From Butyrivibrio sp. (lineage in GTDB: Bacteria > Bacillota > Clostridia > Lachnospirales > Lachnospiraceae), in contig JAFSQI010000135.1 in assembly GCA_017446685.1 (NCBI GenBank), positions 28,788 through 92,787 on the forward strand: a stretch of 64,000 nucleotides of DNA, given 5' to 3'. The notes beneath the pieces are model-generated. The model was given only the letters and a program-made list of their open reading frames with translations. It ran no database searches and was not told the DNA's origin. Of the stretch, positions 54,829 through 63,813 are shown one piece after another (positions within the stretch are counted from its first letter, which is position 1; every line of letters begins with the position of its first letter). Both the position numbers and the translations under genes were made by a program.

Positions 54829-55881
54829 TTACGGGAAGCATGGAACAATTTCAAGTCCCATACTCTCTTTTAATCCAAAAAGAATATTCATATTCTGAAC
54901 AGCCTGTCCCGCTGCTCCCTTTACTAGATTATCAATAGCACCCATCATAATGATTCTTCCTGTGCGCTCATCAATCTTAAATCCAATATCTACAAAGTTG
55001 CTGCATTCAACCCATCTTGTCTCAGGGTATACTCCCGTATCAAGAATTCTTATGAATGTTTCGTTTCCATAATATTTCTCATACGCTTTTCTGATTTCTT
55101 CTGCTGTCGGAAGTTTATCATCCTTTTTTACCAAAGAAGCATATTCTGTAGCAAGGATGCCTCTATTCATAGGAACAAGATGCGGTGTAAAATTAATAAC
55201 CATTTCTTTTCCAGCAGCATATCCCAGTTGCTCTTCAATTTCGGGAGTATGTCTGTGAGATGCTACACCATAAGGCTTACAGCTTTCATTGACTTCGCAG
55301 TAAAGATTTGCCACCTTGGCGCCTCTACCCGCACCTGATACGCCGCTCAGAGCATCTACAATAAGTGTATCCGGGTCAATAAGTCCCTCTTTAATAAGAG
55401 GATACGCTGTCAAAATAGAGCATGTAGTATAGCAGCCGGGATTGGCTACAAGTCTTGCATTTTTTATTTTATCCCTATTAATCTCACAAAGTCCGTACAC
55501 AGCTTCATCAATGTACTGAGGAGCTTTATGTTCTATTTTATACCATTTTTCGTACACAGATACATCTTTTAATCTAAAGTCAGCAGACAGATCAATAATT
55601 TTAACCTTATTAAGTATGTCATCATTTACCAGAGAAGCACAAAGTCCCTGGGGAGTTGCTGTAAAAATAACATCAACCTCATCGGCAAGCTGCTGCATAT
55701 TATCATCAAGGCACTTTGCATCTACTATTTTAAAGAAGTTTCCGTATATGCTGCTGTACTTCTCATCTATATAAGATCTTGAACCGTACCATACAACTGT
55801 TGCTTCAGGGTGTCCCTGTATCAATCTGACAATCTCAGCACCGGCATAACCGGTAGCTCCAATAATTCCAACCTTAATCAT
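54829..55881 (-). CDS. argC: N-acetyl-gamma-glutamyl-phosphate reductase
   Basis: The 350-residue reductase has a Rossmann start (VGIIGATGYAGAEIVRLI), the catalytic cysteine in VANPGCYTTCSI, and FTPHLVPMNRGILAT and PFVRVL-like IRILDTGVYPETRWV. It carries out the step after ArgB. First gene of the minus-strand arginine operon; its promoter (56030-56058) overlaps a TATGCA-type palindrome. Confidence 0.95.
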   Translation of the reverse strand: MIKVGIIGATGYAGAEIVRLIQGHPEATVVWYGSRSYIDEKYSSIYGNFFKIVDAKCLDDNMQQLADEVDVIFTATPQGLCASLVNDDILNKVKIIDLSADFRLKDVSVYEKWYKIEHKAPQYIDEAVYGLCEINRDKIKNARLVANPGCYTTCSILTAYPLIKEGLIDPDTLIVDALSGVSGAGRGAKVANLYCEVNESCKPYGVASHRHTPEIEEQLGYAAGKEMVINFTPHLVPMNRGILATEYASLVKKDDKLPTAEEIRKAYEKYYGNETFIRILDTGVYPETRWVECSNFVDIGFKIDERTGRIIMMGAIDNLVKGAAGQAVQNMNILFGLKESMGLEIVPCFP

Positions 55882-56029
55882 ATCTGCTATCCTTCCTTAA
55901 TATATTGTAAGTATTGCGCTCATTCCTAAACCATTATCATGCATAAAGCTAAGAACAATGCGCCTTTTGTAAACTTTTGTCTTGTTTTTTGCCTGTACTG
56001 CAACCTGTTTCCAGAAATAAATTGATATC

Positions 56030-56058
56030 AGTATAAAACTTTATGCAACAATATGCAA
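56030..56058 (-). promoter_or_regulatory. argC promoter with candidate arginine-repressor site
   Basis: Minus strand TTGCAT, 17 bases, TATACT. The spacer contains TTGCATAA, so that TTGCATATTGTTGCATAA covers the -35 region. Confidence 0.6.
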
Positions 56059-56133
56059 TATTTTTTTAATAAATATGCATATATGCATCAAATTATAAAT
56101 ATTTATACATTTTGTATTGCATTTTATGCATAA
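56042..56133. promoter_or_regulatory. Three TATGCA-type palindromes, candidate ArgR operators
   Basis: Sites at 56042-56058 (TTATGCA, then TATGCAA), 56075-56088 (ATGCATATATGCAT) and 56117-56133 (TTGCAT, then ATGCATAA). They lie between the divergent argC and argG promoters, ~31 and ~44 bases apart. I infer ArgR or a similar repressor; argR itself is not in the window. The gap 55882-56242 otherwise holds the two promoters and a possible short leader frame. Confidence 0.55.
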
Positions 56134-56140
56134 CTATATT
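56112..56140 (+). promoter_or_regulatory. argG promoter
   Basis: TTGTAT, 17 bases, TATATT. The 17-base spacer is itself the palindrome TGCATTTTATGCATAAC, so a bound repressor would cover it. Confidence 0.6.
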
Positions 56141-56166
56141 ATGATGAATACGTTGCAGGTGAATTT

Positions 56167-56208
56167 ATGAATTACCGTTTTTTATTTTCGGCAATCCATA
56201 TACTATGA
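56167..56208 (+). CDS. Possible 13-residue argG leader peptide
   Basis: ATG to TGA encodes MNYRFLFSAIHIL in the argG leader. GCAGGTGA lies just before the ATG at suitable spacing. It has one arginine codon. Too short to be judged by composition, so only the ribosome binding site and position support it. Confidence 0.25.
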   Translation: MNYRFLFSAIHIL

Positions 56209-56248
56209 TAAACGATAAAACAATCAAACGAAAGATGAGGTTATGATA

Positions 56249-57472
56249 ATGGCAAAAGAAAAAGTAATCCTTGCGTACTCCGGCGGACTCGACACAACAG
56301 CAATTATTCCCTGGCTTAAAGAAAACTTCGATTATGAAGTTGTATGTGTATGTATTGACTGTGGCCAGGAAGAAGAACTTGACGGCCTTGAAGAAAGAGC
56401 AAAGAGCTGTGGTGCAAGCAAGCTCTATATTCTCGATGTTGTAGACGAATTCTGTGACGAATACATTGTTCCCTGCGTAATGGCTCACGCAGTATATGAG
56501 AACAAGTACCTACTCGGCACTTCAATGGCTCGTCCTCTTATTGCAAAGAAGCTTGTTGAAATCGCAAGAAAAGAAGGCGCTGTTGCAATCTGTCACGGTG
56601 CTACAGGTAAAGGTAACGACCAGATTCGTTTTGAGCTCGGTATAAAGGCTCTTGCACCTGATATCAAGATCATTGCAGCATGGAGAAATGACAAGTGGAC
56701 AATGGATTCCCGTGAATCTGAGATTGAATACTGCAAGGCACATGGCATCAATCTTCCATTCTCCGCAGATTCAAGCTACAGCCGTGACCGTAACCTCTGG
56801 CATATATCACATGAAGGTCTTGAACTGGAAGATCCTTCTCTTGAGCCAAATTATAAGCACCTTTTAGTACTCGGCAAAACTCCTGAAGATGCACCTGACG
56901 AACCTACAACTGTAACAATGACATTTGAAGGTGGCATTCCAAAATCAGTTAACGGCAAAGAAATGAAAGTATCAGACATCATCCGCACTCTCAACAAACT
57001 CGGTGGAGAAAACGGAATTGGAATCGTAGACATAGTAGAAAACCGTGTTGTAGGCATGAAGTCCCGCGGAGTATATGAAACTCCCGGCGGAACAATTCTC
57101 TATGAAGCACATCAGCAGCTTGAGGAGTTGATTTTAGACCGCGATACCTATACAATGAAAAAAGATATGGGCAACAAGTTTGCCGATATAGTATATGAAG
57201 GGAAATGGTTCACTCCTCTTCGTGAAGCTGAACAGGCTTTTATCGAATCAACACAGAAGTATGTAACAGGTGAAGTTACCTTTAAGCTCTACAAGGGCAA
57301 TATCATAAAAGCAGGTACAAAGTCTCCATATTCTCTTTACAATGAGAGTATTGCATCCTTCAAGACAGGTGACCTTTATGACCACCACGATGCAGAAGGC
57401 TTTATCAATTTGTTTGGCCTTTCCAGCAAAGTTCGTGCCATGAAGATGCAGGAAGTGAACAGCAACAAATAA
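56249..57472 (+). CDS. argG: Argininosuccinate synthase
   Basis: The ~407-residue ATP-dependent ligase joins citrulline and aspartate. It has the P-loop-like [51 protein letters not shown] and the [13 protein letters not shown] end. Start chosen at the second ATG (MAKEKV), eight bases after GAGG, rather than 56243. argH is not adjacent. Highly conserved and intact. Confidence 0.96.
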   Translation: MAKEKVILAYSGGLDTTAIIPWLKENFDYEVVCVCIDCGQEEELDGLEERAKSCGASKLYILDVVDEFCDEYIVPCVMAHAVYENKYLLGTSMARPLIAKKLVEIARKEGAVAICHGATGKGNDQIRFELGIKALAPDIKIIAAWRNDKWTMDSRESEIEYCKAHGINLPFSADSSYSRDRNLWHISHEGLELEDPSLEPNYKHLLVLGKTPEDAPDEPTTVTMTFEGGIPKSVNGKEMKVSDIIRTLNKLGGENGIGIVDIVENRVVGMKSRGVYETPGGTILYEAHQQLEELILDRDTYTMKKDMGNKFADIVYEGKWFTPLREAEQAFIESTQKYVTGEVTFKLYKGNIIKAGTKSPYSLYNESIASFKTGDLYDHHDAEGFINLFGLSSKVRAMKMQEVNSNK

Positions 57473-57475
57473 TTA

Positions 57476-57769
57476 ATGGATTCTTTTATACTTATTATCT
57501 CCTATTTCATTATCATTAATATCATAGGGTTCGCCTTAATGGGAATTGATAAACGGAAGGCAAAAAGACATGCCTTCCGTATTCCTGAGGCAACCCTTTT
57601 TTCAGTGGCATTAATCGGGGGAAGTCTTGGATCAATCATCGGAATGTTCCTGTTCAGGCACAAGACCAGACACTGGTATTTCCTTTTTGGACTTCCTGCA
57701 ATTCTGGTTTTGCACATAATTATTTTTGCAATCCTTATATTGTTGCCTGTTTCTTATAGTTTCATTTAA
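57476..57769 (+). CDS. DUF1294 small membrane protein
   Basis: The 97-residue protein has three membrane segments and the DUF1294 words MGIDKRKAKRHAFRIPEATL and LGSIIGMFLFRHKTRHWYFL. Function is unknown. It begins four bases after argG ends, without a clear ribosome binding site, so it may depend on argG translation. Confidence 0.88.
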   Translation: MDSFILIISYFIIINIIGFALMGIDKRKAKRHAFRIPEATLFSVALIGGSLGSIIGMFLFRHKTRHWYFLFGLPAILVLHIIIFAILILLPVSYSFI

Positions 57770-57796
57770 AATTTGAGTAATTGGGGGAAAAAAGAA

Positions 57797-58555
57797 ATGC
57801 ATATAGCAGTGTGTGATGATAATATAGCGGACAGGAAACAAACTGAAAGGCTTCTTGGAAGGCAGTCTGACCGCTTTTTCAAGGAAACAGGGGAACGACT
57901 ATATATAGACTCCTATGGCAATGTTCCGGCTTTTATGAATTATCCACAGATGTATGACGGTCTTTTCGTTGATATGAGAAATGAGGAGCCCACAGGATTT
58001 GAAATTGCCAAAATGCTGGTAGATGTTGGAGTAGTCAGACCTATAGTTCTTTGTGTATCCACCATAGATTACCGCAAGGAATATGAAGAATCCGGCCTTA
58101 ACATACCAAATCTGATGTTTTTGGATAAGCCTATAAGAGTAGCTGAATTAACCGCCATTATGGACAAGATTAAAGAAATAAAGGGTGATCCTATCCCCAC
58201 TCTTGAGCTTAGAGGAAAAGACGGCACTATTTACGCCAAAGACAATGACATCGTATGCGTAAGAAAAAAAGGCTCTGAGCTTCAGGTATTTATGGCAGAC
58301 GGCAATGTAGTTCGCATAGTTGACGATTTGTACAATTTTTATGATCAGTGTGCTATCTTTCCACAGATTTGCCCAATAAGCGACAATTCACTTATAAATG
58401 TAAATCACATCAAAAAAACTGCTTTCAAAAAAGTAATTATGGACAATGGCGAAGCTCTTGGAATATCCTTTACCTACAGAAAGGCTATTTCACAAGCCAG
58501 GCAAATCATTGGTTATTCAGACAAAATTGTAACTCAACAAAAAAATCTATACTAG
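57797..58555 (+). CDS. LytTR-family response regulator
   Basis: A ~252-residue regulator with a receiver domain (~1-120: MHIAVCDDNIADRKQ, putative phosphoacceptor Asp in LFVDMRNEEPTG, Lys in LDKP) and a C-terminal LytTR DNA-binding domain (~140-245: YNFYDQCAIFPQICPISDNS, LINVNHIKK). Start at 57797 has GGGGG upstream; a longer TTG start at 57773 is unlikely. No partner histidine kinase is adjacent. The receiver has diverged from the canonical form. Confidence 0.88.
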   Translation: MHIAVCDDNIADRKQTERLLGRQSDRFFKETGERLYIDSYGNVPAFMNYPQMYDGLFVDMRNEEPTGFEIAKMLVDVGVVRPIVLCVSTIDYRKEYEESGLNIPNLMFLDKPIRVAELTAIMDKIKEIKGDPIPTLELRGKDGTIYAKDNDIVCVRKKGSELQVFMADGNVVRIVDDLYNFYDQCAIFPQICPISDNSLINVNHIKKTAFKKVIMDNGEALGISFTYRKAISQARQIIGYSDKIVTQQKNLY

Positions 58556-58576
58556 CTTGGGTTTTAGTGTTATTAT

Positions 58577-58605
58577 CAATATGTAGTATTAATTACTACA
58601 TATTG
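58577..58605. promoter_or_regulatory. 29-base palindrome upstream of degV
   Basis: 12-base arms (CAATATGTAGTA and its complement TACTACATATTG) with a 5-base spacer TTAAT, between the LytTR gene and degV, ~20 bases before the degV start. No T run follows, so an operator or a leader hairpin is favoured over a terminator. Confidence 0.5.
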
Positions 58606-58624
58606 TCTTATATATGGAGGTATT

Positions 58625-59461
58625 ATGAGTTTTAAAATCGTTGTAGACAGTTGTTGCGATTTGCCTACTGAATATAGAAAAGATCCGAGATTTCAGGTCG
58701 TTCCGCTTATTCTTCAAATTGACGAACATATCATAGTTGATGATGAAACCTTTGATCAGGCAGATTATCTTTCTAAGGTTGCCGCTTCAGAGAACTGTGC
58801 AAAAACAGCCTGTCCTTCTCCCGAACTTTACATGGAGGCCTATAATTGCGATGCAGATGACGTATATGTTGTTACCCTTTCATCCAAGCTAAGTGGCAGT
58901 TATAACAGTGCCCTTCTTGGAAAAAACCTTTACCACGAAGAATACGGTGACAAAAACATCTACATTGCAGATTCTCTTTCCGCATGTTGCGGTGAAGCAC
59001 AAATAGCTCTTAAGGCTATGGAACTTGCAGAATCAGGTCTTTCCTTTAATGAAGTTGTCGAAAAACTCGAAATCTTCAGAGATGAACTTCTTACATATTT
59101 TGTTTTGGATTCACTTGAAACACTCAGAAAAAACGGACGTCTTACAGGAATGAAGGCTCTGGTTGCCACAACCCTTAATATCAAGCCTGTATGCTGCGGA
59201 ATTCGTGGAGAAATCGTTCAAAAAAGCCAGGGAATAGGCATGAGAAAAGCCCTGATGAAAATGACAGACCTGGTAGCCCAGGAGCTTAAGAATCCCGAAG
59301 AAAAAACACTTATGATAACGCACGTAAACTGCTTTGAACGAGCTTCTGTTGTAAGAGATCTTCTCCTAAAAAAGATTCCTTTTAAAGATGCCATCATAGT
59401 TGACGCAGCAGGTGTTTCAACAACCTATGCCGGAGATGGCGGAATAGTAGTAACTTGCTAA
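58625..59461 (+). CDS. DegV-family fatty-acid-binding protein
   Basis: The 278-residue EDD-fold protein begins FKIVVDSCCDLP and carries TACPSPELYMEAY, VVTLSSKLSGSYNSALLG and SLETLRKNGRLTG, all typical of DegV. Members bind fatty acids and, as FakB, hand them to the FakA kinase for phospholipid synthesis. No fakA here. Ribosome binding site TGGAGG. Confidence 0.93.
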   Translation: MSFKIVVDSCCDLPTEYRKDPRFQVVPLILQIDEHIIVDDETFDQADYLSKVAASENCAKTACPSPELYMEAYNCDADDVYVVTLSSKLSGSYNSALLGKNLYHEEYGDKNIYIADSLSACCGEAQIALKAMELAESGLSFNEVVEKLEIFRDELLTYFVLDSLETLRKNGRLTGMKALVATTLNIKPVCCGIRGEIVQKSQGIGMRKALMKMTDLVAQELKNPEEKTLMITHVNCFERASVVRDLLLKKIPFKDAIIVDAAGVSTTYAGDGGIVVTC

Positions 59462-59486
59462 AAAGTATAAAATTAACGTAAATATC

Positions 59487-59502
59487 AAAAACAGCTACAC
59501 TA
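59487..59502. repeat. Dispersed 16-base repeat, copy B (inverted)
   Basis: AAAAACAGCTACACTA, the exact reverse complement of 14858-14873, just after degV. Confidence 0.55.
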
Positions 59503-59503
59503 G

Positions 59504-59550
59504 GTTCTTGCGGGCGCTTTCCTTAAGTAGCCCTCAAGAACTTTGTGTTT
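59504..59550 (+). terminator. Terminator after degV
   Basis: GTTCTTG, then GGGC, pairs with GCCC, then CAAGAAC (a 1-base mismatch between the two parts), followed by TTTGTGTTT. Good match to a rho-independent terminator. Confidence 0.7.
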
Positions 59551-59555
59551 CCAGG

Positions 59556-59580
59556 CAATATTTTCTTTCAGAAAATATTG
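59556..59580. repeat. Hairpin CAATATTTTC/GAAAATATTG
   Basis: Perfect 10-base arms with a 5-base loop between convergent degV and the LacI gene. No T run on either side. Confidence 0.5.
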
Positions 59581-59592
59581 GTCCATGTCCGG

Positions 59593-60615
59593 TTATTGAA
59601 TCTTCTTGACGCTCTCGCCTTCTATCATGTGTCCTTCCAGGATCATAATACCCTGTCGGTAACGCTCGCCACTAATCTTGCGAATAAGGTTAAGAACAGC
59701 ATTTCTGCCCATTTCGTAACTGTCTACCCCATAGGTAGTAAGCTTAATATCACAAAGCCCCGGAAAAAGATAATTATCATAACCCACAACTGATATATCT
59801 TCCGGAACCCTGTATCCATTCTCGTTCAGCTTCTTTATAAGGATGCTGGCTGCCATATCACAATTACAGAAAAAAGCTGTAGGCATCTTTTCCGGAAGTT
59901 TAAAGAATTTGACCGGATCCATAGTGCCATCATTCAAATCTCTGTCATATATGATCCAATCTCCATTATATGGTCTTCCATGCTCCATAAGTGACTTGGA
60001 ATAGCCAAGATACCTGTCGGTTATAGCTCCGGATGCCAATATTGTACCCACAAAAGCAATATCCTTATGCCCCATATCAAAAAGATAATTGGTGAGGCAA
60101 TATGCGCCATTAAAACTGTCTGAAACTACTGCATCCTCATCACCGGAATGATTGCAGAAATCAAGATAAACCATCGGTATACCACACTCAACCTTGATAT
60201 TCTTAAGGTAGTCTTCGTCGAGTCTTCCAACTACAACGATGCCATCAACCTTATTATCCTCAATAAGTCTGGGAATTGTTTTATTCTTTTCGCTATCACA
60301 GGATACCACTTCAAGCATAGTAAAACATCCCTTATCCATCGCAATCTGTGAAACCTGCTGGTGCATTCTGGTATAAAAAGAGCTGTATTCACTCATAAAG
60401 TTCTCAGAAATCAAAACACCTATCGTGAAACTTTTATTGGAAAAATCCGCTTTTCTGGAAACAGAAGGAACATATCCCATGTCATTAGCCAAGGCATGTA
60501 TCTTCTCACGAAGCTCTTCACTCATACCCTTTTGTCCTGAAAGAGCTTTAGAAACTGTTACAGTACTAACCCCAATTTTGTCAGCTATATCTTTAAGTCT
60601 TACTGATTTTGCCAT
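59593..60615 (-). CDS. LacI-family transcription regulator
   Basis: The 340-residue regulator has an N-terminal helix-turn-helix (VRLKDIADKIGVSTVTVSKA, hinge ALSGQKGMSEEL) and a C-terminal sugar-binding-type domain (~60-340) with FFCNCDMAASILIKKLNENG. It senses a carbohydrate-like ligand, unknown. Its leader has a palindrome (60643-60660) that could be its own operator. The genes it controls are not obvious in this window. Confidence 0.92.
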   Translation of the reverse strand: MAKSVRLKDIADKIGVSTVTVSKALSGQKGMSEELREKIHALANDMGYVPSVSRKADFSNKSFTIGVLISENFMSEYSSFYTRMHQQVSQIAMDKGCFTMLEVVSCDSEKNKTIPRLIEDNKVDGIVVVGRLDEDYLKNIKVECGIPMVYLDFCNHSGDEDAVVSDSFNGAYCLTNYLFDMGHKDIAFVGTILASGAITDRYLGYSKSLMEHGRPYNGDWIIYDRDLNDGTMDPVKFFKLPEKMPTAFFCNCDMAASILIKKLNENGYRVPEDISVVGYDNYLFPGLCDIKLTTYGVDSYEMGRNAVLNLIRKISGERYRQGIMILEGHMIEGESVKKIQ

Positions 60616-60642
60616 GATATCCCCCCTTTAATAGCTTAACAT

Positions 60643-60660
60643 ATTTAGTATAAACTAAAT
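60643..60660. promoter_or_regulatory. Palindrome upstream of the LacI gene
   Basis: ATTTAGT, ATAA, ACTAAAT: 7-base arms, 28-45 bases before the LacI start. The minus-strand TATACT may be the -10. A candidate autoregulatory operator, though it lacks the usual central CG. Confidence 0.4.
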
Positions 60661-60721
60661 TTAAGTTCCAAATAAACAATTAATTTACCCAAAAAAAACT
60701 CCGAATCTTTCATTAATTTGT

Positions 60722-60738
60722 ATACTATGCTATAGTAT
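60722..60738. promoter_or_regulatory. Palindrome ATACTAT/ATAGTAT upstream of the DUF5721 gene
   Basis: 7-base arms with a 3-base spacer, ~70 bases before the start. Overlaps TATAGT, a possible -10. Confidence 0.4.
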
Positions 60739-60808
60739 TAAATACTGTTTACGCGTTATGTGCTGCAGAAAAGACTTTGAGAAACAGTTCTAATGGAGAA
60801 ATACGAAA

Positions 60809-61312
60809 ATGATTGCAAAAAAAATCACAAATAAAAAGGAATTCATGTCAAAATTACTCGCCTCCGAATCCTTCGGAAGCTTTTTTGTTGAACAGGCTAC
60901 TATAGATACCTTTAACACATTTACAATTGACGGACGCACGCACAAGGACTTCTACAAAAATGATGCAGATTACACCGACGATTCTGCTTTTGATGAGTAT
61001 TCAACCTGGTCACTGCTTCGTCCTGTGTGCTATGACCTTATCAAAGGAAAGCGTACTCCACTCGGTTTTAAATTTGTCTTTCTTTGTGACAAAGAAACAA
61101 AATCAAAGATAATAGAACAGTCAGGCGCCGGATTAACACCTGACCAGGTCAATTTAGGACTTAACATTCGTTTTTCAGCCGGAAATGTAATCATCACAAC
61201 AGGATGTGCATATTCAGTATTTACCCTTGATAAGACAATAGAAAAAGCCTGGGACGAATATATCCCAAGCTTCTTAACCTCTTTTGGTATAGAATATGAT
61301 GACTACGAATAA
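60809..61312 (+). CDS. DUF5721-like conserved protein
   Basis: The 167-residue soluble protein has an N-terminal region (MIAKKITNKKEFMSKLLASE, IDTFNTFTIDGRTHKDFY) that I associate with DUF5721 of Lachnospiraceae. The C-terminal half is a beta-rich domain with a hydrophobic end (KTIEKAWDEYIPSFLTSFGI). Function unknown. Convergent with the Hpt gene by one base. Confidence 0.7.
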   Translation: MIAKKITNKKEFMSKLLASESFGSFFVEQATIDTFNTFTIDGRTHKDFYKNDADYTDDSAFDEYSTWSLLRPVCYDLIKGKRTPLGFKFVFLCDKETKSKIIEQSGAGLTPDQVNLGLNIRFSAGNVIITTGCAYSVFTLDKTIEKAWDEYIPSFLTSFGIEYDDYE

Positions 61313-61313
61313 A

Positions 61314-61673
61314 TTATGGCTGATATTTTGTAAGTATAGCTATAAGTTCCTCATATTTAGGCTTAATTTCATTATATTTTTCCTCATAGCCTTCCATTGA
61401 ACCTGCTCTAAGAATTTCAGTAAGCTCACAAACAGGTGTAAGAAAGCCCTTAAGACCTAGATTAGCGCCTACTCCCTTTAATGTATGAACAGCTTTAAAT
61501 GCGCCTTGTACATTACCTTCCTGAAGATTCTGGGTAAGTTCACTCATGCTTTGGTCGTTGAGAAATTTGAACATAAATTTGGCTATGAGGTCTTCATTTC
61601 CCATAAATCTGTCAAGGATTTCGTCCCAGTCAACGCCCCACTCTATTAGTTCAGCTTTAAATCCGGCATCCAT
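61314..61673 (-). CDS. Histidine phosphotransfer (Hpt) domain protein
   Basis: The 119-residue protein is a four-helix Hpt domain; the phospho-accepting His is in KAVHTLKGVGANLGL. It relays phosphate in a multi-step phosphorelay. No hybrid kinase is nearby. Own promoter (61747-61775). Confidence 0.88.
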   Translation of the reverse strand: MDAGFKAELIEWGVDWDEILDRFMGNEDLIAKFMFKFLNDQSMSELTQNLQEGNVQGAFKAVHTLKGVGANLGLKGFLTPVCELTEILRAGSMEGYEEKYNEIKPKYEELIAILTKYQP

Positions 61674-61746
61674 ATGTCACCAATTGAACCTTTCACTAAA
61701 ATAAATATATTCTTAGATGAAATCATAGAAACCAATTCACAATTTG

Positions 61747-61775
61747 ATTATACGATATAAACAAAACTCATTCAA
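61747..61775 (-). promoter_or_regulatory. Promoter of the Hpt gene
   Basis: Minus strand TTGAAT, 17 bases, TATAAT, ~75 bases before the gene. The gap 61674-61827 holds this and nothing else evident. Confidence 0.65.
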
Positions 61776-61827
61776 TCGACAAATATTTCTTTTACTTTTA
61801 TTTAATATTTTTAAAAAATCTGTTCAC

Positions 61828-62898
61828 TCAATTTTCAAGTGAGCTAAGCTTATCAGCCTGGTCTGCAGCAATTAAAGAATCTATAATTTCATCAAGATCC
61901 CCGTCCATGATCTGATCAATTCTGTACAAAGTAAGATTTATTCTATGATCTGTAACTCGTCCCTGATGGAAATTGTAGGTTCTGATTTTCTCTGATCTGT
62001 CGCCGCTTCCTACCTGACTTCGCCTTAATGCAGCCTCGCTGTTATGCTGTTTTTCTCTTTCAAGCTCATAGAGCTTCGCTCTCAGAACTCGTAGTGCCTT
62101 TGCCTTGTTCTGCTGCTGGCTCTTTTCATCCTGACAGGATATAACAATTCCTGTAGGGAAATGAGTCAATCTGACAGCGGAATCAGTGGTATTAACGCAT
62201 TGTCCGCCATTTCCGGAAGCTCTGAATACATCAAATTTACAATCATTCATATCTATCTCTACTTCCACGTCCTCAACCTCAGGCATGATTGCAACCGTGA
62301 TAGCAGAAGTATGAATTCTTCCGCCTGACTCTGTAACAGGAATTCTCTGTACTCTGTGAACCCCGCTCTCAAATTTAAGTCTTGAATAAGCACCATTACC
62401 CTTGATCATAAAGCTGACTGTCTTTATACCACCAATGCCGATATCCTCTACACTCATGGTCTCAACGCGCCAGTTCTTCCTCTCGGCGTATCTTGTGTAA
62501 ACCCTGTACATGTCAGCTGCAAAAAGAGCTGCCTCATCTCCGCCAACTCCGGCTCTTATTTCCACAATAACGTTCTTCTCATCGTTAGGATCCTTTGGAA
62601 GAAGGAGTATCTTAAGCTCTTTTTCAAGATCAGGGATCTTGTCCTTTGCCGCTGCCAGCTCTTCCTTTAGCATCTCCTTCATCTCCGGATCTGATTCTTC
62701 CTCAAGCATCATAACACTTTCATCTATAGTCTCTTTGCACTTTTTGTACTGTCTATAACATTCAATCAGCGGCTCAAGATTCTTTTGTTCCTTCATTAGC
62801 TTTCGAAATTTATCCTGATCAGAAATTACCGAAGGATCATTAAGTTCCATAGTTATATCTTCATATCTTCGAAGAATATCTTCTAATTTATCAAACAT
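61828..62898 (-). CDS. prfA: Peptide chain release factor 1
   Basis: The 356-residue class I release factor recognises UAA and UAG. It contains the GGQ motif ([18 protein letters not shown]), the RF1 recognition tripeptide PVT in [15 protein letters not shown], and [19 protein letters not shown]. prmC, which methylates the GGQ glutamine, lies 14 bases upstream, the usual pairing. Confidence 0.97.
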   Translation of the reverse strand: MFDKLEDILRRYEDITMELNDPSVISDQDKFRKLMKEQKNLEPLIECYRQYKKCKETIDESVMMLEEESDPEMKEMLKEELAAAKDKIPDLEKELKILLLPKDPNDEKNVIVEIRAGVGGDEAALFAADMYRVYTRYAERKNWRVETMSVEDIGIGGIKTVSFMIKGNGAYSRLKFESGVHRVQRIPVTESGGRIHTSAITVAIMPEVEDVEVEIDMNDCKFDVFRASGNGGQCVNTTDSAVRLTHFPTGIVISCQDEKSQQQNKAKALRVLRAKLYELEREKQHNSEAALRRSQVGSGDRSEKIRTYNFHQGRVTDHRINLTLYRIDQIMDGDLDEIIDSLIAADQADKLSSLEN

Positions 62899-62912
62899 AT
62901 TTTTTCCTCATA

Positions 62913-63764
62913 TCACAAAATATAAAAGCACGCTCTGATTACGCGGTCATTTCCGGAAAAATCCTTTATAACTTCAATATCATGGAAATACCCCTTTTCG
63001 TTCAAAAGCCCCATCACAGCCTCTGCCTGATCATAACCAATCTCCATAATAAGATAACCGCTTGAATAAAGGTATTCTGACGCAGAATCTATGATTCTTC
63101 TGTAAAAGACAAGTCCATCTTCATCGCCATCCAGAGCAAGTCTCGGCTCATAATCCTTAACCTCAGGTTCAAGACCATCAATAACACTTGACTCAATATA
63201 AGGAGGATTAGACACAATAATATCAAATTTTCCCACAGTCTTTTCAGGAAAAAGATCTGTATGAATGAACTCGGCTCTTTCTCCCATACCAAGATTTGCA
63301 GCATTCTGCGTGGCAACCAAAAGAGCATCCTCAGAAATATCGGTGCAAACAGCCTTCGTATCATTGGTGTAATTAAGAATACTAAGCGCAATACATCCCG
63401 AACCGGTACAAAGATCCATAATCCTCATCCCATCTTCGCAATACCTCATTGCCTCTTCTACAAGTATCTCAGTGTCCTGCTCCGGAATAAGAACATTTTT
63501 GTTTACCTCAAAGGAAAGCCCCATAAAATCCCATTTTCCAAGAATATACGCAACAGGCTCTCTCTTTTCTCTTCTGCCGATACATTCCATATACAGGTCA
63601 TATTCAGCATCGCTTATTTCTCTGTCAGGATGTGCCAAAAGAGTGCTGTGGTCTGTACCGCACACATATTCCAAAAGGAGCCGGGCATCAAGCTTAGCTT
63701 CTGAAATCCCGGCTCTTTTAAGTCTATCATATCCATTTGTATATAAACTTCTATAATCCATCAT
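62913..63764 (-). CDS. prmC: Release factor glutamine methyltransferase
   Basis: The 283-residue SAM-dependent methyltransferase has the catalytic NPPY (IVSNPPYIESSV), SAM motif IMDLCTGSGCIALSI, and an N-terminal helical domain. It methylates the GGQ glutamine of RF1. Start is at 63764 or, better spaced, one codon later. Confidence 0.95.
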   Translation of the reverse strand: MMDYRSLYTNGYDRLKRAGISEAKLDARLLLEYVCGTDHSTLLAHPDREISDAEYDLYMECIGRREKREPVAYILGKWDFMGLSFEVNKNVLIPEQDTEILVEEAMRYCEDGMRIMDLCTGSGCIALSILNYTNDTKAVCTDISEDALLVATQNAANLGMGERAEFIHTDLFPEKTVGKFDIIVSNPPYIESSVIDGLEPEVKDYEPRLALDGDEDGLVFYRRIIDSASEYLYSSGYLIMEIGYDQAEAVMGLLNEKGYFHDIEVIKDFSGNDRVIRACFYIL

Positions 63765-63813
63765 AATAACTTTACATCTCTATTGTTGCTGTTAGCTCAC
63801 ATACAGTTTTTTT

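Noticed and set aside
59556-59580. Terminator for the LacI gene
   Set aside because: Perfect stem but no T run on the minus strand; listed only as a hairpin.
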